From Candidatus Bathyanammoxibius amoris (GTDB taxonomy: Bacteria; Planctomycetota; Brocadiia; Brocadiales; Bathyanammoxibiaceae), in NCBI GenBank assembly GCA_024451685.1, contig JAMXCW010000001.1:223406-287405 (forward strand): DNA of 64,000 bases, given 5' to 3'. The notes below the pieces were generated by a model. It did not search any database. It was not told the origin of the DNA and saw only the letters and a program-made list of their open reading frames with translations. Of this stretch, positions 20,557 through 28,158 are shown one piece after another. A program made the translations under genes and the position numbers. Within the stretch, counting starts at the first letter, position 1; each line of letters opens with the position of its first letter.

Positions 20557-21231
20557 AAGGTTTTATGGTGTTAGTACTTAGTGGGGAAGTCGAAATCTGT
20601 GCCTTTTTTTATGAGGTCAGATGCATGGTCCCTACAGTCTATGTGGCGTGTTAATCTCCTGCCGAAATGGCAGTTTTTACGGGGTCATCAAAATGGTACG
20701 TCCGACACCGCGATTTGATACTTTACAGACTGCGGTTGTTCTTGGCAGAGTGAGGGGTGCTGTTGCATTATCGCTGTTGTGGCCTGTCATCCACCTTAAA
20801 AGTGTTAATTCTTCACAATTTTGGTGGCAGTCCAGCAGGGTAAAGGGGGCGCGGTTCATGCCGTGCCTGAAGCGCATGCCCCGGCCCCGCTTGCCTCAAT
20901 TTTTTCGGTTTCTTAATTAATTAATTTCTCAAAATATGTGTTAACACCCGCGCAACAGTCTCTCTTAAATGTTTTTACAGAAGTACTTATGCGTGTTGTC
21001 TATTGACAAATCACCGGGGGGTCTTTATCATGGATCATCTGTTTCCAGTAACGTACTCTGTGGGGCAAAAGGTTTATAATTGTTATTTACAGAAAAGAGT
21101 TGCCCTTGCCGAGAGCTTTTTGGCAGGAAGGCGGCGGCCCGGGATGTCGTGTCTGTTTGTCGGAGGGGCCGTTTATAATGATGATACCGGGAGTTAAATT
21201 TATCTCTCTTACCGGGACCTAGGAGAAGAGG
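20557..21231. other. Gene-free stretch between divergent groES and lpxD groups
   Basis: No credible coding frame appears in these 675 bases; the short frames present have no family features. The right part holds a strong promoter and a leader of about 190 bases for lpxD. Confidence 0.55.
21003..21031 (+). promoter_or_regulatory. Sigma-70-like promoter for lpxD-lpxI
   Basis: TTGACA (21003-21008), a 17-base spacer and TATCAT (21026-21031) form a near-consensus promoter, five of six matching in the −10 box. Transcription would begin near 21038, giving a leader of about 195 bases before lpxD. Confidence 0.65.
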
Positions 21232-22281
21232 ATGGAGAAAACCCTTGGAGAGCTGGCCGAGTACGTAGGTGGTACGGTAAAGGGAGACAAGAACATAAGG
21301 ATCCGTGGAATTAAGGCCATGGACGATGCCGAAGAGGGATACGTTACCTTCCTGGCCAATGAGAAGTATGAGAAGAAATTAAACAATACCGCAGCATCCG
21401 CCATCATCGTCTCACCCAAGTTCCAGGATTTAGATAAACCTCTTCTTATCAGCAAAAACCCCTATCTGGCGTTTGCCAAGATAGTGGACCTCATGATGAA
21501 CCCGGAGACGGAATACCCGAAGACCATTGACAAAACTGCCGTAATAAGCCCTTCGGCTCAGACCGGTAAGGACGTGAGTATATTCTCTCACGTCTACGTG
21601 GGAGAACGTACGGTTCTCGGTGACAACGTGGTCCTTATGCCCAAGGTCTATATCGGGGACGATTGTGAGATTGGAGATAATACGGTAATACATCCCAATG
21701 TGGTTATCTACGCGAATACGAAGATAGGCAGGAACGTTACAATCCACGCCAATACCGTGCTCGGCAGCGGCGGTTTCGGCTATGCCCCGGACGGCAGCGG
21801 TTATTTTGACATCCCTCAGGTGGGCGAGACCGTGATAGAGGACGACGTGGTGATAGGTGACAACACCACCATACAGAGGGGCGCCCTGGATGCTACCCGG
21901 ATAGGCAGGGGCACAAAGATAGGCAGTCAATGTCAGATTGCACACAACGTTGAGATTGGAGAAAACACACTGCTGATAGGCCAGATAGGCGTGGCCGGGA
22001 CCGCAAAGATAGGCAGTAACTGCATCCTGGCAGGGGGTGTGGGCGTCGTGGGGCACGTTACCGTGGGTGACAGGGTCACGATCGGCGCGCGCGCCGGCGT
22101 GACGAACGACCTCCCCGGCGGCGATACTTACCTGGGTTACCCGGCCGTCTCTATAAAAAAGATGCGTCGTTCACAAATGGCCGCGCACAGGCTGCCCAAT
22201 CTCATCGAGGACATGAGGTCGTTAAAAAGGCGGATACGGGACCTGGAAGAGAAGCTCGGATGGAAAAAATCGGACTCATAG
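21232..22281 (+). CDS. lpxD: UDP-3-O-acylglucosamine N-acyltransferase
   Basis: Adds the N-linked hydroxyacyl chain in lipid A synthesis. The N-terminal uridine-binding domain (about 1-100) is followed by a left-handed beta-helix of hexapeptide repeats (about 105-300), with the family blocks GSGGFGYAPDGSGYFDIPQ and IAHNVEIGENTLLIGQ, including the expected catalytic His in the latter. A C-terminal helix, about 310-349, is usual. AGGAGAAGAGG precedes ATG. Its last 22 bases overlap lpxI. Confidence 0.96.
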   Translation: MEKTLGELAEYVGGTVKGDKNIRIRGIKAMDDAEEGYVTFLANEKYEKKLNNTAASAIIVSPKFQDLDKPLLISKNPYLAFAKIVDLMMNPETEYPKTIDKTAVISPSAQTGKDVSIFSHVYVGERTVLGDNVVLMPKVYIGDDCEIGDNTVIHPNVVIYANTKIGRNVTIHANTVLGSGGFGYAPDGSGYFDIPQVGETVIEDDVVIGDNTTIQRGALDATRIGRGTKIGSQCQIAHNVEIGENTLLIGQIGVAGTAKIGSNCILAGGVGVVGHVTVGDRVTIGARAGVTNDLPGGDTYLGYPAVSIKKMRRSQMAAHRLPNLIEDMRSLKRRIRDLEEKLGWKKSDS

Positions 22282-23078
22282 CGGGAAACGGGCGCTTTCC
22301 CATATTGTTCGCGCAGGGGGCGAGGGAGAATAACGTCAAGGTTGTCGCCGTGGGTATAGAGGGAGAGACCTCGCCGGAGATAAAGGACTTTGTGGAGAGC
22401 CTCCACTGGATAAAGCTCGCCCAGCTGGGCAAGCTCATCAAGTGCCTGAAAAGTGAGGGGGTTACCAGGGCCGTTATGGCAGGGGGCCTGACAAAATCAA
22501 AGATGTACTCCCGCTTCCCGTTCCTTAAATACCGGCCCGACTGGCGGGGAATCAGCCTGTTTTATAGACAGGTCAGGGACAGGAACGACCACACCCTCCT
22601 GAGCGCCGTGGCCGACGAACTGGCCAAGGACGGCATAAAACTGGAGAGTTCCGTGCTTTTCGTGCCACAACTGCTTGCCCAAAAAGGTTGTCTTACCACA
22701 AGGGAGCCGTCAGAGAACGAGAATAAGGATATCGAATACGGCTGGAATGTCGCCAAGGAGATAGCGCGGCTGGGGGTAGGCCAGAGCATCGTGGTGAAGG
22801 ACCAGGTGGTGGTTGCCGTTGAGGCCATAGAGGGCACCGACGAGACCCTGCTCCGGGGGAGCAAGCTTGCCAGGGGAGGAGTGGTGGCAATAAAGGTGAG
22901 CAAGGAAGACCTGGACATGAGGTTCGACGTACCGACGATCGGTCCGGAGACGGTGAAGACGCTGAAGCACGCCGGTGTGACGTGTCTTGCGATAGAGGCG
23001 GGGCGGACCCTGGTGCTTGACAGGGACGAGGTCAAACATGCCGCCGACAGGGCGGGGGTCTGTATAATCGCCCGCTAG
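22260..23078 (+). CDS. lpxI: UDP-2,3-diacylglucosamine pyrophosphatase LpxI
   Basis: Hydrolyses UDP-2,3-diacylglucosamine to lipid X, the step done by LpxH in enteric bacteria. The 272 residues match the LpxI (DUF1009) family: N-terminal IGLIAGNGRFPILFA, a central VMAGGLTKSK, VVVAVEAIEGTDETL and a C-terminal FDVPTIGPETVKTL. The metal-site Asp is expected in the last of these. The overlap with lpxD implies coupled translation. Confidence 0.95.
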   Translation: MEKIGLIAGNGRFPILFAQGARENNVKVVAVGIEGETSPEIKDFVESLHWIKLAQLGKLIKCLKSEGVTRAVMAGGLTKSKMYSRFPFLKYRPDWRGISLFYRQVRDRNDHTLLSAVADELAKDGIKLESSVLFVPQLLAQKGCLTTREPSENENKDIEYGWNVAKEIARLGVGQSIVVKDQVVVAVEAIEGTDETLLRGSKLARGGVVAIKVSKEDLDMRFDVPTIGPETVKTLKHAGVTCLAIEAGRTLVLDRDEVKHAADRAGVCIIAR

Positions 23079-23106
23079 CGAATAACAAAAACATTATATT
23101 CTATTG

Positions 23107-23132
23107 CAGGGGCACGGCATGCCGTGCCCCTG
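23107..23132. repeat. Perfect 26-bp palindrome
   Basis: The arms caggggcacggca and its exact reverse complement meet with no spacer, downstream of lpxI. No T-run follows, so it is not a classical terminator. It resembles dispersed intergenic palindromes; a role in ending or stabilising the lpxD-lpxI mRNA is possible. Confidence 0.75.
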
Positions 23133-23156
23133 TCCAATTACGGGTTTAGGAGATAA

Positions 23157-24836
23157 ATGGCTGAGACACAGGGATGGAACGTGGGGCGGTATCTGCTGCG
23201 CCGTTTGGAACAGGCCGGTCTCAGGCACGTCTTCGGCGTGCCAGGGGACTTTGTGCTGGGGTTCATGGACCAGATCCTGGAGAGCGGCGTCGAGCTTGTC
23301 ACCACGTGCAATGAGCTCAACGCCGGATACGCGGCCGACGGTTACGCGCGTATTAACGGCATTGGCGGTGTGGTCACGACTTACGCCGTCGGTGAGTTTA
23401 GCGCGATTAACGCGGTGGCGGGCGCGTACTCGGAGAAGGTGCCGGTCGTTGCAATTACCGGGGCCCCTACGGTCGCCAATCGCAAGCACGCGGCGGTGCT
23501 GCATCATACCCTGGGCGACTATAACATCCCCGTGGAGGTCTTTCAGAGGGTGACCGTCGCCGCGGTGTCGCTTACCGACCCGGTCAAGGCGCCGGAACAG
23601 ATTGATAAGGCGCTTCGTGCCTGCCTGTATCACAAGCGGCCCGTGTACATTGAGCTGCCTAGCGATATTACACGTCAGGCTTGTGCTGAACCCGGGGACT
23701 TTGAGTTTCCGGAACCGATGGCCAGTGACCCGGCGGCCCTGGCAGAGGCGGTTGATGAAGCGGTTGCGTTGTTGGGTGGTTGCAATAATCCGGCAATACT
23801 CGCAGGGGTGGAAATCCACCGGTACGGTCTTCAGGAATCCGCCGGTAAATTACTCGAGAAAACGGGCTATCCGTTCGCGACGATGCTGCTTGGCAAGACG
23901 GTGCTTCCCGAAAAAAACCCCCAGTTCATCGGCCTTTATGAAGGTATGTCCAGCCGGGATTACGTGAGGGAACGCATCGAAAACGCCGGTGGTCTCTTAT
24001 GTCTGGGCACATTTATGAGCGACATTAACCTGGGCGGGTTCACGGCCAAGCTGGACAATGACAGGCTTATCGTGGCACGGGATGGACGGGTACGAATCAA
24101 GAATCATTACTATAATCAGGTTAGTCTGAGGGATTTCATCAAAAAACTGACGGAGAAGCTTCCGGCTGGGTCACCGGAGAGTTTTGACGTCAGGCCTGCC
24201 GTAGATTCCTGCACGCATCGTAAATCTGCGGCCTTCGAGCCCCAAGCTGAACAGAAACTGACTAACCACCGTTTTTATGACCGCATGGCGCATTTTATAC
24301 AGGCGGATGATATTGTTATAGCCGACGGGGGCAGCGCCATCTTCAGCGCGGGCGAGGTGTTTATGCCGGACGAGGTGACGTTTATCGGGCAGGCCTTTTA
24401 TTGTTCCATTGGCTATACCGTGGGGGCCGTACTCGGAGCCGGCCTGGCTGCACCGAAGCGGCGTGTTGTCGTCTTCGTGGGTGACGGTGCCTTTCAGCTC
24501 ACCTGCCAGGAGTTGTCGACCGTTATACGTAACAATCTGGATGCCATCGTTTTTGTTATTAATAACGACGGATATACCGTTGAACGGCTTATTATCGACG
24601 GACCTTACAACGACATCCAACCGTGGAAATACCACCTCTTACCGGATGTTTTCGGCGGCGGCTGGGGTTGTGAAGTACATACGGAGGGTGATTTGGAAGA
24701 CGCCCTGGAAACCGCGAAGAAGAATCAGGGCCTTTCTCTGATAGAAGTCCACTTCGACAGGATGGACTGCAGCGATTCACTGCGCCGTGCGTGTGAGCAG
24801 ATGGCCGCCCAGTATAAACGCGCAAATCCTAAATAA
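23157..24836 (+). CDS. Thiamine-diphosphate 2-keto-acid decarboxylase (pyruvate/indolepyruvate decarboxylase family)
   Basis: A 559-residue enzyme of the PDC/IPDC family. The catalytic Glu lies in TTCNELNAGYAADGYAR (near 53), the catalytic His pair in AAVLHHTLGDY (near 115), the thiamine-diphosphate/Mg motif in GDGAFQLTCQELS…NNDGY (near 442-470), and the second catalytic Glu in YTVERLI. The full set of residues implies non-oxidative decarboxylation of a keto acid to an aldehyde; the substrate (pyruvate, indolepyruvate or branched-chain) is not clear. It stands 78 bases after lpxI, separated by a palindrome. Confidence 0.9.
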   Translation: MAETQGWNVGRYLLRRLEQAGLRHVFGVPGDFVLGFMDQILESGVELVTTCNELNAGYAADGYARINGIGGVVTTYAVGEFSAINAVAGAYSEKVPVVAITGAPTVANRKHAAVLHHTLGDYNIPVEVFQRVTVAAVSLTDPVKAPEQIDKALRACLYHKRPVYIELPSDITRQACAEPGDFEFPEPMASDPAALAEAVDEAVALLGGCNNPAILAGVEIHRYGLQESAGKLLEKTGYPFATMLLGKTVLPEKNPQFIGLYEGMSSRDYVRERIENAGGLLCLGTFMSDINLGGFTAKLDNDRLIVARDGRVRIKNHYYNQVSLRDFIKKLTEKLPAGSPESFDVRPAVDSCTHRKSAAFEPQAEQKLTNHRFYDRMAHFIQADDIVIADGGSAIFSAGEVFMPDEVTFIGQAFYCSIGYTVGAVLGAGLAAPKRRVVVFVGDGAFQLTCQELSTVIRNNLDAIVFVINNDGYTVERLIIDGPYNDIQPWKYHLLPDVFGGGWGCEVHTEGDLEDALETAKKNQGLSLIEVHFDRMDCSDSLRRACEQMAAQYKRANPK

Positions 24837-24921
24837 CGTCTTCATTGCACAGTGGAGCCTGCCGCACCGCCCGTACAAATGGCCCAACCGCATTACACTA
24901 AAACAAGACATGAAACATTGT

Positions 24922-24957
24922 GGCAGGGTCAATTCGTGAATTGCCCCTACAACTGCC
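24922..24957. repeat. Intergenic hairpin repeat
   Basis: Inner arms caattc and gaattg with flanking ggg/ccc, and outer arms ggcag and ctgcc, form an interrupted palindrome between two convergent genes. It looks like a dispersed palindromic repeat and might act as a bidirectional 3' end. Confidence 0.5.
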
Positions 24958-25052
24958 AAAAGACGAATTAAGCCATGCAGGGTATGTTGTAATGTATTGG
25001 TAGTCGTGGTGAGGGGTAGACTTACAATAAATGCCGGGGGCTAAACAGACCT

Positions 25053-26138
25053 TTAAGAGACCTTCGCCTTGCGTTTCCGGGGCTTTGTTCTTGCCTTCGG
25101 TTTGGCCAGCAATTCCAGTGCGGCCTCTGCCACTCTTTGCGGTTTTATTTGCTGCATGCAGCGGTGATCTGTGGGACACGTCTTAAGATGGCAGGGGGCA
25201 CAGTCTATGGGCTCTCTAAGGACCTTGCCTACTTCTTGCTTGGTCCGGGAATACCTGGGGTCTGTAGGGCCCATTACGGTGACCACGGGCTTGCCCAAGG
25301 CTACGGCGAGATGCCTGGGTCCGGAGTCAACCGTTATCAGCAGTGAACACTTCTTAATCAGGGCCTTGAGCAGTTTGAGACAGACGTTGTTCTGTGACAG
25401 GTTAACAATATTTCCATTGGCCGCCTCCGTTATCTCTTTGGCCAGGTCTTTTTCGTCGGGACCGGTGGCGAGTAGCACGTGACAGTCCAGTTTCTTACGC
25501 AAGAGGTCTGCGGTCTCGGCAAAGCCGTTCACGTTCCAGAACTTCGTCGAACCATAAGAGGCCCCCGGATTTATAAGCACTTTTGGTTTCGAATCGTCTA
25601 TTCCGTACTTGGTAAAGAGCTCATCTACTTTTTTAGCGCTTTCCGGGGTGACAAATACCTCGGTTTTTTTGGAACCCACACGGCAGCCTATACTGGAACA
25701 AAGTCTGAGGTAATAGTCGCCCATGTACGTGGGTAAGAAGCGTCCGTTTTCATTGGGCCTCTGGATGGCGTCGGTGAGCAGCAATGAGCGGTTATCACGT
25801 GCGTATCCTATGCGCCTGTTTGCGCCGGACGCCCGGATTATAAGCGCGGAGCTGATTGAGTTGGGGAATATGAAGGCGAAGTCGTATTTTTCTTTTCTCA
25901 GCTTTTTTATCAGGGAGAGTGTTTTACCGGCCCGTTTGTGCTTTGCCTTGGGGTCATATTCGATGAAGTTGTCGAACCACGGCGCGCCGTCCACTATGCC
26001 TTTAACGTAGGGTTTGAGCAGGAGGGATATTTTTGCGTTAGAGAAATTTTCCCTGATGCACCTGAAAGCGGGTGTCGCCATTACGACGTCGCCCACCCAG
26101 TTGGGGGAAGTTACTAGGATGTTATTCGCTTTTTTCAT
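25053..26138 (-). CDS. waaF: Glycosyltransferase family 9, LPS heptosyltransferase II-like
   Basis: Transfers heptose from ADP-heptose to the LPS inner core. The start at 26138 (MKKANNILVTSPNWVGD) matches the family's N-terminus and overlaps the previous gene by 17 bases; a 32-residue extension upstream lacks family features. Landmarks are NWVGDVVMATPA at the start, LINPGASYGSTKFWN, the donor-site block TVDSGPRHLAVALGKPVV and MGPTDPRYS. The CAPCHLKTCP…HRCM cysteine cluster is common in WaaF. Its substrate would come from hldE and gmhB in the same run. Confidence 0.88.
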   Translation of the reverse strand: MKKANNILVTSPNWVGDVVMATPAFRCIRENFSNAKISLLLKPYVKGIVDGAPWFDNFIEYDPKAKHKRAGKTLSLIKKLRKEKYDFAFIFPNSISSALIIRASGANRRIGYARDNRSLLLTDAIQRPNENGRFLPTYMGDYYLRLCSSIGCRVGSKKTEVFVTPESAKKVDELFTKYGIDDSKPKVLINPGASYGSTKFWNVNGFAETADLLRKKLDCHVLLATGPDEKDLAKEITEAANGNIVNLSQNNVCLKLLKALIKKCSLLITVDSGPRHLAVALGKPVVTVMGPTDPRYSRTKQEVGKVLREPIDCAPCHLKTCPTDHRCMQQIKPQRVAEAALELLAKPKARTKPRKRKAKVS

Positions 26139-27639
26139 TGTCCCAGTCTGACCGTACCGCTGTAAAGCTATTATAGCGGAATGAATAGTGTTTACAACCG
26201 GCTTTGTTGAGATAATTGGATAGTTCTCTGTCAACGGGGATTATGCCGTCTCTGGTCTCCTCCCATTTCTCAGGGGGCAGACCTTCTATCATATGCGTCA
26301 GGAAGGAGTAGATGTTGCCCGCAGTGCCTTCAGTACAAGCGTTTACGTACCAGGGGAAAGTCCTCTGCAGTTTGGATATAAAGAGATTGTGCTCGGGGCC
26401 GAAGTTCAGACACGAGGCCTCCGTAAAATTTTTCAGCTGCCGCATTTTCTCAAAATTAACGAACCCTCCCCGCACGCTCATTTCATACGCCTCCGTCCTC
26501 GGGAACGGGAAGAAGATCGCCCAGCGGAAGCGGCCCGGTTGTATCCTGCCCAGGAGTTCTATCGTGGCCATAACGTCCTCTCTCGTCTCGTAGGGAAGCC
26601 CTATCATGACAAAGGCCGAGGTGTGCAGGCCATATTTATGGGCCGCGTCAAAGGCCCGGGTTATCTCCTCGTTGCTCATCGGTCGGTGGAGCACGTCACG
26701 CCTTACGCGGTCGCTGCCGCTCTCGAGCCCGAATTTCACTATGCTACAGCCCCCCTCCTTGAGCATCTTCGCCCTCTCCCCGTCAAAGGCCCTTACGTGG
26801 GCGTTCACGACGAAGGGGACGTCTGTCAGCACGGGATATCTGGCACAAAATTCTTTAAGGAATTTTTTGTCAAAGGTAAAGATGTCGTCGTCGAAGATGA
26901 AGGTCTTTATGCCCCGGTACGTGTCGAGCAGGTATTTTATCTCGTCCAGCACCTCTTCAAGGCCGTGGCGTCTTACGTAGCCGATGTCCGAACTGGCGAG
27001 TTCGTCCCTGTAACGTTCTACTATTTTGTGGTTAAAGCAGTAGCTGCAGCGGAAGGGGCAGCCCCTGGAGCCCATCAGCCTCACCCAGCCGTCCTCTTTG
27101 TTTATCATGTGCTGGAGGTCAAAAAGCTCATAGTCCTTCATCGGGAGCGTGGCCAGGTCGACAAAAGAGCGGACGTTGTTTTGTTTTATCTTGCCGTTCA
27201 TCCTCGTCCATATGTTGGGGCCGGTGGAGGTGTCTTCACCTTTTTCCATCCTTGTTACCAGCTCAAGCACGGCCTCTTCTCCCTCGCCTGCGCAGGCATA
27301 GTCAAAGCAGTCTTCCTTCAATACCTCGTCGGGGACGAGAGTCGGATGCACGCCTCCTATGAGGATGGGTATACCGGGGAAATCTTTTTTTATAAGCCGC
27401 GCTATCCGCAGCGCGGTAGGGTACTGGGGCGTTACCACCGACATGCCTATCAGCCCGGGGGCGTAATCCCGGATGTATTCCTTTATCTCATCGTCAGAGG
27501 GGAGTTCGTTCAATTTCTCATTCAGGTTGAGGAGCCTTGTGGTGTGTCCGTGCTTCTTTAGCACTGCGGATATGAAGGCCAGCCCGTAGTTAAACCCCAC
27601 CTGGGCGTTTATGTTTGGATATATGAAGAGCACTTTCAT
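26122..27639 (-). CDS. B12-binding-domain radical SAM protein
   Basis: A 505-residue protein with an N-terminal cobalamin-binding-like Rossmann domain (about 1-135; GVHPTLVPDEVL is typical) and a radical SAM barrel with the CX3CX2C cluster in GCPFRCSYCFN near residue 193. The blocks IKFGLESGSDRVRRDVLHR and SAFVMIGLPYETREDV are characteristic. Enzymes of this class methylate or rearrange unactivated carbons; the substrate cannot be told from sequence. Translational overlap with the heptosyltransferase hints at a surface glycan or lipid role. Confidence 0.88.
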   Translation of the reverse strand: MKVLFIYPNINAQVGFNYGLAFISAVLKKHGHTTRLLNLNEKLNELPSDDEIKEYIRDYAPGLIGMSVVTPQYPTALRIARLIKKDFPGIPILIGGVHPTLVPDEVLKEDCFDYACAGEGEEAVLELVTRMEKGEDTSTGPNIWTRMNGKIKQNNVRSFVDLATLPMKDYELFDLQHMINKEDGWVRLMGSRGCPFRCSYCFNHKIVERYRDELASSDIGYVRRHGLEEVLDEIKYLLDTYRGIKTFIFDDDIFTFDKKFLKEFCARYPVLTDVPFVVNAHVRAFDGERAKMLKEGGCSIVKFGLESGSDRVRRDVLHRPMSNEEITRAFDAAHKYGLHTSAFVMIGLPYETREDVMATIELLGRIQPGRFRWAIFFPFPRTEAYEMSVRGGFVNFEKMRQLKNFTEASCLNFGPEHNLFISKLQRTFPWYVNACTEGTAGNIYSFLTHMIEGLPPEKWEETRDGIIPVDRELSNYLNKAGCKHYSFRYNSFTAVRSDWDNEKSE

Positions 27640-27657
27640 GGTAATTTGTTAGTTGAA

Positions 27658-28158
27658 TTAGGAATATGGTTCGATCTTAAGCTCAGCCAATTTCTCCCAC
27701 AAACTGGCAAGCGCTTTTTCGCGGTTTCTGTAGAAGGCACTTGCCATAACTCTCCAAAAAGTCCAGCCGGCCCTACGCAGTTGCTCTTCACGCCGTTGGT
27801 CATCCTCCCACTTATCCATGCCGTGGTATTTATCTCCGTCGCACTCTACGGCAAGGCGGCTTTCCTTCCCCTGGACTACAAGGTCAATCCGCTTCCTAGT
27901 CAAAACTTCGTACTGTGGAATAACTCGATAGCCACGTTCTATTATAATTTTGCCCACATCTGTTTCAAATTCATTAGCCTTTCGTTTTAGGGCCTCTAAT
28001 CCTGCTTCTATTTGTGCCTTACGTTGATTGCAGTACCAATCGAGGAGTTTGTAACGCATGCACTCTTTATTGCCAATATCATTTAGACTGACAGAATGGA
28101 ACAGAAAAACCTGGTCACGAGCACGGCTAGCAGCAACGTTAAAACGTTGCTTGTCAGT
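27658..28158 (-). pseudogene. C-terminal part of the large helicase: motif VI and Vsr/DUF559-like nuclease, cut off by TGA
   Basis: This stretch is in the same frame as the large helicase and directly follows its TGA. It begins TDKQRFNVAASRARDQ, which is helicase motif VI with its arginine finger, and continues through an ATG at 28059 into a PD-(D/E)XK-type nuclease with RIDLVVQGKESRLAVECDGD and a C-terminal RREEQLRRAGWTFWRV, like the Vsr-related nucleases at the end of SF1 helicase fusions. A separate 133-residue protein from 28059 could be made, as the frame is undamaged. The 18-base junction to the next gene is retained. Confidence 0.8.
28132..28151 (-). repeat. Perfect stem-loop seven bases after the in-frame TGA
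   Basis: On the coding strand AGCAACGTT and AACGTTGCT pair perfectly around two bases. The stem starts seven bases after TGA (28159-28161). It overlaps codons for the conserved QRFNVAA motif, so it may be a chance result of the coding sequence. Confidence 0.6.

Noticed and set aside
20621..20920. 99-codon plus-strand frame in the groES-lpxD gap
   Set aside because: No ribosome site, odd composition and no family pattern.
23107..23132. Palindrome after lpxI as a Rho-independent terminator
   Set aside because: No T-run follows on either side, so I list it only as a palindromic repeat.
26293..27561. A 422-codon open frame on the plus strand
   Set aside because: It lies wholly opposite the radical SAM gene, has no family motif and its composition mirrors that gene; it is an antisense shadow.
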